Below, one piece after another: positions 25,675 to 33,974 of a stretch of 64,000 bases of DNA. The stretch is from an uncultured Pseudomonadota bacterium (GTDB lineage Bacteria > Myxococcota_A > UBA796 > SXON01). Where the stretch lies: the NCBI GenBank assembly GCA_903875225.1, contig CAIQVJ010000110.1, forward strand, positions 60,901-124,900, in the 5' to 3' direction. A program made the position numbers and the translations under genes. The notes below the pieces were generated by a model, which saw only the letters and a program-made list of their open reading frames with translations, was not told the DNA's origin and did no database searches. The number at the start of each line of letters is the position of its first letter. Position 1 is the first letter of the stretch.

Positions 25675-27734
25675 TTGTGTCGGTGCTGGATCACAAGCCG
25701 GGCTCGCCGGCTACGTTTCCTGTGCCCTCAGCCTGGCTCGCCGGCGGCCGTCCGCTCCTGGCGGGGCGGACCGGTGCGCTCCATCTCCAGGATGGGACTC
25801 ACATCGCTGGAACCGCACTACCGGATCCTGACCACCTGGAGGCGGTAATCACGATGGGCCGCTCGATGCCAACGAGTCCGACCTGGCTGGAGCTCTCGTG
25901 CTGCGATCCCCTGGCGCCGGTTCTGGAGACGGATCTGGAGGAGGAACCGCTCGAAAAGGTGATTCGAAACAACCTGGATGCGTTGCGCGACGTGTTCAGC
26001 CGGCCACGGACGCACCTGAAGTTGCGCACGGCCCTCGTTCCAGCCGGCAGGGCCCGGCGGCTCGACAAGGCCGCGGCGAACTGGCTCGCCGGACACACCG
26101 AGGACTGGGCCCACCTGACGCTGCGCGGCGTGCACCCCCGGAGGGTGCTGGCTGAGGTGCGGGACGTTCGCTGGGACCTGTACGAGAACCGCGTGGCGGT
26201 GTGCCTGGTGGATCACCTGCTGTCCTGGGTTCGGGTCCGGATTCGTCGCCTCGGGGCTTGGCTTCGTCGGTTCGACGATCTGGCACGTTTGCAGGACAGC
26301 GTCGGCCGTGACGGGTCATGGCGCCGGAAGGACCGGGTATTCCGGTTGTGGACGGACTTTGAGCTTGAAAAGAACCGCAAGAAGGTGGCTTCCGAGCGCA
26401 TGAAGCAGCTGACGGCGCTGCGACGCGTTCTGGACGGCCTCCGTGACACCAAACTCTATCGGGCGATCCCAGCGCGAACGAACGTGCCCGACGAGCTTCG
26501 CCCGTCGAACGTGCTCCAGTTCGACGCGAACTACCGGAAGGTGGCGGTGCTGTGGCGAGCGTGGGCTACCCAGCACCGCGAGGAGCAGCTCAGCGACGAG
26601 GAGTTCGCAGCGCGACAGGCCGACTCCGTGGTCGCATGGAGACGGTTCTGCGTCCTGCTGGTCCAGCGGGCCCTCTGCCAGCTCGGCCGCGAGGCCGGGG
26701 ACCTCGACTCGCCGCTCACCGACGGGGCGCAGATCGCATTTCCCGGTGGGGTGCTCGACCTTCGGGACCCTGTTGCGATCCGGTTGGGCGTCGATGGGGG
26801 GACCGCGATCAGGATCGTGCCTCTGCTCGCGGACTTCGCCCACGCCCGCGAGGTCGATGGGCTCGTCTCCGGTCTCGGGACCCGCGCAGGTTCCGACACC
26901 GTGGTGTTGCACCTCGCGGTCGGCTCCGACGTTCGGCCGGAATGCGCGCGGTTGCTGGAGCTGGGCCACCAGTCGGGCGCGCCAGGGCCTGGGCTGCTCC
27001 CGGTTTCGCCGTGGGATCTGGGCAGCACCGAGCGCGTCGCGCGCGCGCTCCGGTGGGCGCTGCTCACTTCGCAGATCCGGGCGTGGCCACCGCAGATCTC
27101 GACTGACTCGTCCATCAAGGCCGCGGGATGGCTGGCGGGCACTGGCCCTACGCGGAGCCTCCTGCGCGCGCCGACCCCGGCCGAGTTCGACCTGGCGAAG
27201 GCCGAGGCCGGGCTCACCGCCCTGGGCGCACAAGTCGCGGAACTGGAGTCAGAACGTGTGGTTGTCCGCGAGCGTGCGGCCGCCACAAAGGGCGACCGCG
27301 AGAACCGGGCCTTCACGGAGCAGGCGAAGCGCCTGAACGAGCAGATCCAGCCGCTTGCAGTCGAGTTGGCCGCCAGACGCGCCACGTTGGACTCGCTGCG
27401 CGCCGGGCTGGCGGCGCTCGATCGCGTGGCGGCGTGCCCGGTGTGTGCCGCCGAGGGAAGGCGGGCCACGGCGACGCTGACTCAACGGGGGGCGAGCAGC
27501 TTCACCTGTTCGTGCGACTGCGGCGCCGAGTGGGGCACCGCGGCTTGCGGGTCGTGCAAGGCGAAAGTACCACTTCTGCGTACCATTTCCGCCGAGGTCC
27601 TGCGCGAGGAGGCCGAGACGGGTTCAGGCGCGGACTGGGTGGATCGGGTGTTCGGGCAGGATGTGCTGGCCGCGCCTCACCGGGGGGAGCCGGGGAGGTG
27701 GAGGTGTCAGGTTTGCGGGGGGGCGGCGGGGTGA
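25671..27734 (+). CDS. DUF2357/McrC-like partner with C-terminal zinc ribbons
   Basis: A 687-aa protein coupled to the McrB-like ATPase by an ATGA overlap. It has the DUF2357 hallmark LYENRVAVCLVDHLL near residues 168-182, a conserved strand-rich N-terminal domain that binds the McrB hexamer, and a helical middle. After a coiled-coil stretch (about 520-580) there are cysteine pairs: CPVC at 589-592, CDCG and CGSC shortly after, and CQVCG at the C-terminus, i.e. rubredoxin-like ribbons. I see no clear PD-(D/E)xK nuclease motif, so it may instead deliver another enzyme. It is the last gene of the sigma-54 operon. Its 3' end overlaps the convergent methyltransferase by 28 bp. Confidence 0.83.
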   Translation: MIVSVLDHKPGSPATFPVPSAWLAGGRPLLAGRTGALHLQDGTHIAGTALPDPDHLEAVITMGRSMPTSPTWLELSCCDPLAPVLETDLEEEPLEKVIRNNLDALRDVFSRPRTHLKLRTALVPAGRARRLDKAAANWLAGHTEDWAHLTLRGVHPRRVLAEVRDVRWDLYENRVAVCLVDHLLSWVRVRIRRLGAWLRRFDDLARLQDSVGRDGSWRRKDRVFRLWTDFELEKNRKKVASERMKQLTALRRVLDGLRDTKLYRAIPARTNVPDELRPSNVLQFDANYRKVAVLWRAWATQHREEQLSDEEFAARQADSVVAWRRFCVLLVQRALCQLGREAGDLDSPLTDGAQIAFPGGVLDLRDPVAIRLGVDGGTAIRIVPLLADFAHAREVDGLVSGLGTRAGSDTVVLHLAVGSDVRPECARLLELGHQSGAPGPGLLPVSPWDLGSTERVARALRWALLTSQIRAWPPQISTDSSIKAAGWLAGTGPTRSLLRAPTPAEFDLAKAEAGLTALGAQVAELESERVVVRERAAATKGDRENRAFTEQAKRLNEQIQPLAVELAARRATLDSLRAGLAALDRVAACPVCAAEGRRATATLTQRGASSFTCSCDCGAEWGTAACGSCKAKVPLLRTISAEVLREEAETGSGADWVDRVFGQDVLAAPHRGEPGRWRCQVCGGAAG

Positions 27735-29251
27735 AAGCGCGACACCGCCGCCTTGCGACGAGATGCAGAGAAGAACTCGTCGGCAATGGACCGAGCGGTA
27801 GAGCGTTCCCCAGCCCGAAAAAGGGCGACAGCCGACCGATGGGCATCCTGAGCGCCGAGCGGGCACCCCCAACTCGGCAGTCGCAGATCCATGATCTGCG
27901 TTGGTTCGAGCTTCCGGAGACCACCGGCATACACACGCGCACCCTGTTGGATCTCATGATGGACCCGCGTGGACATCAGGCCCAGCAGGATGGCAGCTCG
28001 CGCCTGGCGGCACTGATCTCCACGAAAGGTCAGAACGAACAGCGAGTTGGTAGCGGTCAACCCATCAGCGTCCGCACCGACGCTGAGTGCGCCGTTGCCG
28101 ACGTCCGCCGACATGAACGCGTGCACACCGTCAGGCAGGGGTGTTCGATGCCAGACCGACCTGGTTCGCACCTTGAACGCGTCTCGATGGCAGCCGCCGT
28201 CATCGGGGCGGAGCGAGAGATACCTTCTCACGTGAGGATCGAGCAGATCAGCATCGGTCGGCCTGAACAGGAGCACCCGCTCCCCAGCGGCCAGAAGGCC
28301 GCGCCACGTCGCCACCGACATTCGACTTTCAACCAGGTGTCTCGCTTTTCCGAGTGCGGGCACGAAACTGTGAGCCGGCAGGGAATGCCGCTCCTGCTCA
28401 GCCCGATTCAGCAAGAAAAAGGAGGTGTCCCCCGTCACAGCACCGATCCTGACCACGGCGCGTTCGGAGAGTGTGTAGAGGTCCTCCTCCGTGCCGGGAT
28501 TCCTGTCCTCCTTACGACCGGGCCCCTGGGGGACGCTTTGCCACCCCTTGAGCACTGCGGTCGCTTCGGCTACTCCGTCGACCCACCGCTCCGTGTGGCT
28601 GTTCGTTGGCCTATTCCAACCTCGACAAGCGAGGACAACCGTGGCTTCATCCACTCCCTCGCAGAGGGGCCTGCGGCTCCTCAAAACGAGCGTGTCCGAA
28701 AAGGCGCTGGCGACGAGAGCTCGGAGCGGGCGGGCGTAGTCCGCATACGAGTACGCCGCGGGCAACACCCAAGCCACGGCCCCTCCCGGTGCTAGGCGGG
28801 CGAGCGAGCCGACGACAAAGGCGTACCAAAGGTTCGCCGTGCCACTCACCGGCGGGAATCCAACGGGCCGCTCGACGCTCCGCGCGAGTGCGGCCGCCTG
28901 CGAGCTGAGCCGGGAGAGCTTCAGGTACGGCGGGTTCCCCACGACGTAGTCGAAAACCCGTTTTTCCGTGTCGATCCAGCTGAAGAAGTCCACGCCGCCC
29001 TGAACCCAAGGGTGCTGAGACACCGGAGCACTTGGTTCCACCTCCAGCGCAGCTACGAACTCTCGCGCGACTCCCATGGCCGCGATCGCGTATACGAAGG
29101 CGCCATCGCCGGCCGACGGCTCGAGCCATGCACCATCAGCCTTGTGCGCCGAAACGGCCTCGACCATCGCCGTAGCAAGCTCTGGCGGCGTGAACACACG
29201 ACACGAACTCGGTGGGGAGACGATCACACCAGCTGGCGGCCGGGCGGTCAC
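27707..29251 (-). CDS. N6-adenine DNA methyltransferase
   Basis: A 514-aa class I methyltransferase with motif I LEPSAGDGAF at 43-52 and catalytic motif IV NPPY at 106-109 (followed by LKL). The C-terminal ~250 residues are the target-recognition part, with TSFFLLNRAE and a QIMDLRLP strand. It would methylate adenine in DNA. It uses a GTG start one base after the upstream gene's stop and is the last gene of a four-gene minus-strand unit (ATPase/histidine kinase, receiver-like protein, unknown, methylase). It contains no nuclease domain, so it is either protective or modification-only. Its 3' end overlaps the convergent DUF2357 gene. Confidence 0.9.
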   Translation of the reverse strand: MTARPPAGVIVSPPSSCRVFTPPELATAMVEAVSAHKADGAWLEPSAGDGAFVYAIAAMGVAREFVAALEVEPSAPVSQHPWVQGGVDFFSWIDTEKRVFDYVVGNPPYLKLSRLSSQAAALARSVERPVGFPPVSGTANLWYAFVVGSLARLAPGGAVAWVLPAAYSYADYARPLRALVASAFSDTLVLRSRRPLCEGVDEATVVLACRGWNRPTNSHTERWVDGVAEATAVLKGWQSVPQGPGRKEDRNPGTEEDLYTLSERAVVRIGAVTGDTSFFLLNRAEQERHSLPAHSFVPALGKARHLVESRMSVATWRGLLAAGERVLLFRPTDADLLDPHVRRYLSLRPDDGGCHRDAFKVRTRSVWHRTPLPDGVHAFMSADVGNGALSVGADADGLTATNSLFVLTFRGDQCRQARAAILLGLMSTRVHHEIQQGARVYAGGLRKLEPTQIMDLRLPSWGCPLGAQDAHRSAVALFRAGERSTARSIADEFFSASRRKAAVSRFHPAAPPQT

Positions 29252-29252
29252 C

Positions 29253-29978
29253 TCAAAAGAGCCCGTCGGACGCTATCGGCCGGGCCGCTCGCATCGCTAC
29301 CCACGGTGTGCGTCGATCGCGGTCGACAACCGCGAGAAACCAGCCCAAGGTCTTTTGCAGTCGCCGCCGCTGAAACTTCGCAAGCGCCATTCGGGCATTC
29401 TGGTGATCGGCGTTCTTCTCCCAGTCCTCCTGGAATAGGTCCGCGATCATGAACTCCAAGCTGTCCGTTGGCAGGACCCAAAACACGGGAAACCGGGGAA
29501 TGTCCAGACTAGCCGCGCGCGATGGCCAGGCGACCTGCATGTGCAGGTGGGGCCCAGGAGCGGTCAGGTCCCCGACATCAACGTGCCACTGAGCAACCTT
29601 CGGGTCCTCAGTTCGATTGACATCCACCACGGCGCACGACGTGGAAGCAAGGTCAGTGACCTGGAATCCCGCTCTCCCGTCGGCCAGAGCAACCTTCTCT
29701 ATTTCCCACTTACACGATAGCTGCCCGCACACTGTGAGTGCGCCCGCGCTCTCCCTTTGGTAGGCGCCAGCACTTGGGACCGTCTGCAAGGGTTCGTCCT
29801 CTGGAACCTCCCACTCGCCCGTCGTCATCGACGAATCCTGAAATCGACGTAGACGTTCCACCCATTCGGCAAAGTGAAGCTTGGAGCCTCGGTCCAGCTT
29901 TGGGCCCAGGTATACGCGTGCGTGTTCAAGCTCTTGAAACACCTCTGAAAACGAAAACCGAAGCGGAACTGGGATCAC
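29253..29978 (-). CDS. Uncharacterised protein between receiver-like protein and methylase
   Basis: A 241-aa protein with a GTG start that overlaps the stop of the receiver-like gene by one base (TAGTG), so it is translationally coupled. The N-terminus reads VIPVPLRFSFSEVFQELEHA. The middle is beta-rich and the C-terminus is helical with KFQRRRLQKTL. No catalytic motif or membrane segment is seen. I do not recognise a family. Its strict coupling to both neighbours suggests that it is an integral component. Confidence 0.72.
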   Translation of the reverse strand: MIPVPLRFSFSEVFQELEHARVYLGPKLDRGSKLHFAEWVERLRRFQDSSMTTGEWEVPEDEPLQTVPSAGAYQRESAGALTVCGQLSCKWEIEKVALADGRAGFQVTDLASTSCAVVDVNRTEDPKVAQWHVDVGDLTAPGPHLHMQVAWPSRAASLDIPRFPVFWVLPTDSLEFMIADLFQEDWEKNADHQNARMALAKFQRRRLQKTLGWFLAVVDRDRRTPWVAMRAARPIASDGLF

Positions 29979-31105
29979 TACAAATCCTCCCGGATGATCA
30001 GCGCTGCGAGGCGCTGATCCGCCTCCACCATCTCCTGCGTTGTCCATGCTGGGTCTGCGAAGGGAGGCCAGTCGTCGGGCCTGATGGGGACGGCCGATTC
30101 GAGCGGGACGATCCGAAAGGACTCGAAGTCACCGTTTCGCGCGACAACGGGGTCCTCGATTCCGTGAAACTCAGGTAGTCGGCCACAGAGCCGAGTCAGA
30201 AGCTCTGTCACTGGCCCAGATTGAAACGACCGCCCGCCTGTAGACTCCCAAAGGAGATGTTCTACGGCCGGTCGCCACCACCTATCGCCCATAAACCCCG
30301 CCAGCACGCCGTCGTACCTCGCCGGGGCCAGAAAGGTCGCAAGGGGAGTTGCCGAGCCGAGCTCGGCGCGCAGCCCATCGATAGTTAGCCCAAGTCGGGC
30401 GGCGAGCCGAAAATCATCAAGTAAGAACGTTGGATATGGCAAAATGCGGTGGAGCATCCAGCGTAGAAACGCCACGCCGTGACTCGCGGTGGCAAACTCA
30501 TGGATCGGTGGGCCTGCGGCAAGAATCTCCCGCTCAACCGACGCTCCGGCCTTGGCGCCGTGGGGGACGCGTAACAGGCGAAACAACTCCCCCATAGCGG
30601 ACTCCTCGGTCCATCGCACGGGAAGCTCCGAAACGGCTCGGGCGAGCAGGGAAACTTGAGTCGCGAGTGCCTCGTCCTGGTTGGCCTTGAGGAAGATCCA
30701 CTCGAGATTATTCAGGCGTGAAAACGTATGTTGCCGGTTCTCGTCGGGAAGGGGATGGGCGAGGCGTCGGAATGCCCCGGTCACGAGAGCGATTGCTTGG
30801 GGCGGCGGAGGCGGCGCCTCCTCGTCGCCAACAAGAAATCGTCGGATCATCGCCGCGAGAGCAAGGCCGTCTGCCACCCGATCAGTCGGGTGCGGCGCGG
30901 TCGCACGCGCCCAACGCTTCAACTGGAAGTCCACCAAGATCAATGCCGAATCGCGGAGAAGGTCCTCGGTGATGGCCACATCATCTGGCTCGTGTACCTC
31001 GATCTCGTACTCTCCCCGCGCGCGAAGAGCGTCCGCCAGTGCCTGCACGGTTTGAGGTTCGTCGTCGATTATGAGAATGGTGGGTCGAGCGTCTGTCGTG
31101 GTCAT
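29978..31105 (-). CDS. Response-regulator-like protein
   Basis: A 375-aa protein with an N-terminal receiver-like domain: ILIIDDEPQT near residues 10-19 carrying the acidic pair, and ALILVDFQLKRW at about 54-65 with the phospho-acceptor-type aspartate. The receiver contains an insertion with a Pro-run (EAPPPPPQ). The remainder (from about residue 150) is a helical output domain I cannot assign; it is not a typical HTH. Its ATG overlaps the histidine-kinase stop by 4 bp, consistent with a cognate two-component pair. It may regulate the following unknown protein or the methylase by contact rather than by transcription. Confidence 0.8.
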   Translation of the reverse strand: MTTTDARPTILIIDDEPQTVQALADALRARGEYEIEVHEPDDVAITEDLLRDSALILVDFQLKRWARATAPHPTDRVADGLALAAMIRRFLVGDEEAPPPPPQAIALVTGAFRRLAHPLPDENRQHTFSRLNNLEWIFLKANQDEALATQVSLLARAVSELPVRWTEESAMGELFRLLRVPHGAKAGASVEREILAAGPPIHEFATASHGVAFLRWMLHRILPYPTFLLDDFRLAARLGLTIDGLRAELGSATPLATFLAPARYDGVLAGFMGDRWWRPAVEHLLWESTGGRSFQSGPVTELLTRLCGRLPEFHGIEDPVVARNGDFESFRIVPLESAVPIRPDDWPPFADPAWTTQEMVEADQRLAALIIREDL

Positions 31106-33435
31106 GTGCCTACCGGGAGTTGGAACTTCACTGCCGTCGCAAAACCTGCGGAGGGCTCCACGAAATCGATCATCCCACCGAGACTCTCGACGACGTTCCT
31201 CGCAATGGGCAGGCCCATCCCCATTCCTTGCCCCAGAATCGGGTCAGGGCGCTCCGTCGTGGACTCAAAGGGCTTGAACCATCGTTCGCTCTCTGCCAGG
31301 TCGACGGCGACACCAGTGTTCTCTATCCGAACCCACACCTCGGTTTCGGACATGCTGCCGCTCGCGCGAATGTTCCCGCCCGCACCCGATGCCTTGATCG
31401 CGTTCGTGAGCAGGTTCGTAAAGATGATGGTCAGTTCGGCCGCAAACATCGGCGGAGATCGCAGGTCCCCTGGAATCTCGTTGACAATTGTCGTGCGGCG
31501 GCGCTCGGCGATCGGGCCGAGGATGCGAACGGCGGCATCAAAGCGCTCACTCAGAGAGTGGCGGCCACGCTTTCGCCTCGAATCCGGAGAGCTAACCTCG
31601 CTGAGCGCCGAAGCTTGCCGTTCAATCTGGCGCTTCAAGTCTTCAATCGAGGCCTGCAGGTGCGAGATCTTCGACGACACCGCCAGGGATCGGAAGGGCA
31701 AAGCAGCCCGCAGTTCCTGCAGGCTGCGGTCCACAACTGCGGTCATAGAGACCATCGCGCTCACATCATGCACGAACGCATGCATCTGAAGTCCGAGGGA
31801 CGCCAAAACTCTGTACATGTAGGCTTGGTCAGCTGCTTGTTTTCGCGCGGATTCCTCCGCCGTAAGTTCTTCTACGGCGGCGTCCAGAGCCCTAACTGCT
31901 CCGGGAACGTCTCCGGAGGCCAGTTTCACTCGAGCCGCCCCGACCAGAAGTTTGGGCGATAGGCGCTCGGGTGCCGGGGCGTCCTTGAGTTTTGGCGGCG
32001 CCTTCCCCCGCTCGCTCTTGTCCTTCGTCGGATTCCGAGCCTTTCGCCAATCATCGCGCCTGCCCACTTGTGCCGCGGCACGGTGCCGCACCGATATGTC
32101 TATGCCTAACCTCGTCAATTCTACCAGGGTACGGAATGATGCGTCAGGCACAAATCCCTCGCGGGATACCACCATTCGCAGGTTCTTTGCACCCTCCTGT
32201 GTCAGAAACACAGCCCCAAAGTAGTTCGAGTTCGGCAGAATGGAATGGCCCGCGGTGTCATCCACCCACTCCGACGTGTCTCCGGTTAGACCACTTAAGT
32301 ACGACTCGAGGTACGGGAAACTGCCACCGACGCGTCTCGCGTACTCGCGATCGAGTTTCAGCCAGTCGTCCCCAGCATCTCCGTAGGGGAGCACCCGGAA
32401 GCCTTCGACGTAGACCCTGATGCCACCTTGCCGGCGTGCCCACTCCTTCGCAGCGTCGGCGACCCGCGAAGGGCCCTGCCGGATAAGGATTCTCGCGCAG
32501 AAGAAGGGTCCATCGGTGGGCTCAGGGTGCGCGACGCTGCCGGTCCAATTGCGAACCACGCCCCCAATTTCGCGAATGGTGCGTCGAAAGGGCGTAACTT
32601 GAAACTTGACTTGACTTGACAGGGCGTCGATCTCAAGGATCCAGGCGTTGTCGGCGACCAAGTTGTCCCAGTACGACTGACCCACATCGAGATCGCCCGA
32701 ATAGGTGACTTCGAAACCGGGATCGTTCGGCGCGGTCTCAGCCGGCTTTATGGTCTCGAGCAGCAGGTTCCGATCAAGAATCGCGCCCTTCTGAATGTCG
32801 AGCAACGCAGGCGGCACTCGCAGCGCCTCCAACTCGCTGATGAGAGCTGCCTGATCCTTCGGGGACCACGCATGCCGAAGGCGCCCGATCCGGATTGTCG
32901 TTCCAGGTTTGAAGGATTCAGGTAGTGGTTCCTCGCTGATCCCCATTTCACGTTCCGGCGCGATCTTGGCCGTGTCCGCGAGTTGGGTCATTTCCTCTAC
33001 CGCGTCCCAGTCAATGAAGGCGTCCACTGATTGGGTTGCCTTCGGAAAGACTACCGGCTTGGGAAGCGTCGCAACGCCGAGCGTTCGCCCAAGCTTGTGC
33101 GCCGCCAGCCGCCCTATACCCTTGGAGCCAGTGAACCGCCGTCGGTAGACGACCGAGCGGCGGTCCTCCCCCTCCTTCGTGCGCCCGGCGATCGTCAGGA
33201 AACCCTGCTCGAAGACCCCGCGCGTCATTCCGTTGCCGTCATCTGTGATCGTGATCGCGCCCGTAAGCCCGGACAGACCCTCACCGTGTACGGTCACCGT
33301 TGTTGCGTCCGCGTCGTAGGCATTCTTGACCAGTTCGTTGAGCGCCGTAGAGTCACGGCCGACCAGAAGCTCGCCGAGCTCCCGGAAAACGTGCGTGTCC
33401 ACGCGGAAGCTGATGGGCGCGCGAGGCGAAGACAT
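31102..33435 (-). CDS. MORC/Hsp90-type GHKL ATPase fused to a histidine kinase
   Basis: A 777-aa protein with two GHKL ATPase modules. The N-terminal one has ALNELVKNAYDADA at about 31-44, ITDDGNGM and GSKGIGRLA, typical of MORC/Hsp90-like ATPases that close on DNA or partners. The C-terminal one is a histidine-kinase catalytic domain with NLLTNAIKA and GQGMGMGLPIA, preceded by a helical region with a HAFVHDV candidate phospho-histidine segment. The next gene supplies a receiver. The pattern suggests that binding of DNA or another ligand by the MORC part drives phosphorylation of the partner. A 3-copy ACTTG pentamer (32604-32618) lies inside the gene, where slippage would frameshift it. Confidence 0.87.
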   Translation of the reverse strand: MSSPRAPISFRVDTHVFRELGELLVGRDSTALNELVKNAYDADATTVTVHGEGLSGLTGAITITDDGNGMTRGVFEQGFLTIAGRTKEGEDRRSVVYRRRFTGSKGIGRLAAHKLGRTLGVATLPKPVVFPKATQSVDAFIDWDAVEEMTQLADTAKIAPEREMGISEEPLPESFKPGTTIRIGRLRHAWSPKDQAALISELEALRVPPALLDIQKGAILDRNLLLETIKPAETAPNDPGFEVTYSGDLDVGQSYWDNLVADNAWILEIDALSSQVKFQVTPFRRTIREIGGVVRNWTGSVAHPEPTDGPFFCARILIRQGPSRVADAAKEWARRQGGIRVYVEGFRVLPYGDAGDDWLKLDREYARRVGGSFPYLESYLSGLTGDTSEWVDDTAGHSILPNSNYFGAVFLTQEGAKNLRMVVSREGFVPDASFRTLVELTRLGIDISVRHRAAAQVGRRDDWRKARNPTKDKSERGKAPPKLKDAPAPERLSPKLLVGAARVKLASGDVPGAVRALDAAVEELTAEESARKQAADQAYMYRVLASLGLQMHAFVHDVSAMVSMTAVVDRSLQELRAALPFRSLAVSSKISHLQASIEDLKRQIERQASALSEVSSPDSRRKRGRHSLSERFDAAVRILGPIAERRRTTIVNEIPGDLRSPPMFAAELTIIFTNLLTNAIKASGAGGNIRASGSMSETEVWVRIENTGVAVDLAESERWFKPFESTTERPDPILGQGMGMGLPIARNVVESLGGMIDFVEPSAGFATAVKFQLPVGT

Positions 33436-33467
33436 GCCTCATGCTATCACGCGGGGCCGGGAGATCG

Positions 33468-33728
33468 TCACCGTTCCCGCTGTTCCCGGTTCCCACCGGT
33501 GCGCCCCCGCCCACGGAGGTACTCCACCGCCTGACCGGCGCTCAAGTCCTTGATTCTACGCCAGTCGGCCTCGGTCACCCCAGCGCCGTCCGTCTCCGCC
33601 TGATCGAGGGCGCTCATCAGCTGAGTGGGAACACCGAGAACAGCGAGCGCCTGCGTCACCCTGGCGCGGCTCACGCCGAGGTGAGCGGCCAGGTCGGCCC
33701 GGCTCCGGATGCTGCGACCGTCGATCAT
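33468..33728 (-). CDS. Small ParB/KorB-type helix-turn-helix protein
   Basis: An 86-aa protein, mostly one HTH: SRADLAAHLGVSRARVTQALAVLG is the recognition helix pair, followed by PTQLMSALDQ. This HTH type occurs in ParB/KorB-family and recombinase-associated small regulators of mobile elements. No other domain is present. It is divergent from the tandem-HTH protein at 33975, with an AT-rich dyad between them. It may autoregulate that intergenic region. Confidence 0.7.
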   Translation of the reverse strand: MIDGRSIRSRADLAAHLGVSRARVTQALAVLGVPTQLMSALDQAETDGAGVTEADWRRIKDLSAGQAVEYLRGRGRTGGNREQRER

Positions 33729-33786
33729 CGCCGACCACTCCCTGGCCCGCCGGAGGACGCTGGGGACCTGCCTCGGCGGCTTGGCG

Positions 33787-33819
33787 TTCTCTCTCTTTTC
33801 CTGCTTAATAGAGAGAGAA
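33787..33819. promoter_or_regulatory. AT-rich inverted repeat (TTCTCTCTC/GAGAGAGAA) between divergent HTH genes
   Basis: Perfect 9-bp arms TTCTCTCTC (33787-33795) and GAGAGAGAA (33811-33819) separated by a 15-nt AT-rich loop. The site sits in the only notably AT-rich patch of this gap, between two divergently transcribed HTH genes, and looks like an operator or a promoter-associated site. It could alternatively be a hairpin in a leader. Confidence 0.5.
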
Positions 33820-33974
33820 TTGAGCCGTCTGACGCGGCGCCGAATCCGGTAGATGAGGCGGCTGTCGGGCCGTGCGGGGGTTCGTGCGGAGTGAGGAATG
33901 GGGAGCCATACACCGCTCTACCCGCAGGTGAACCCTCCAGTTCAACTTCGGGAGTAGAGCAGCTTGAAGCACTG

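Noticed and set aside
33471..33497. Three GTTCCC copies resembling the GGTTCCCGC repeats
   Set aside because: They are within or beside a coding sequence (the C-terminus of the small HTH gene), are irregularly spaced and lack the 22-bp phasing, so I treat them as chance.
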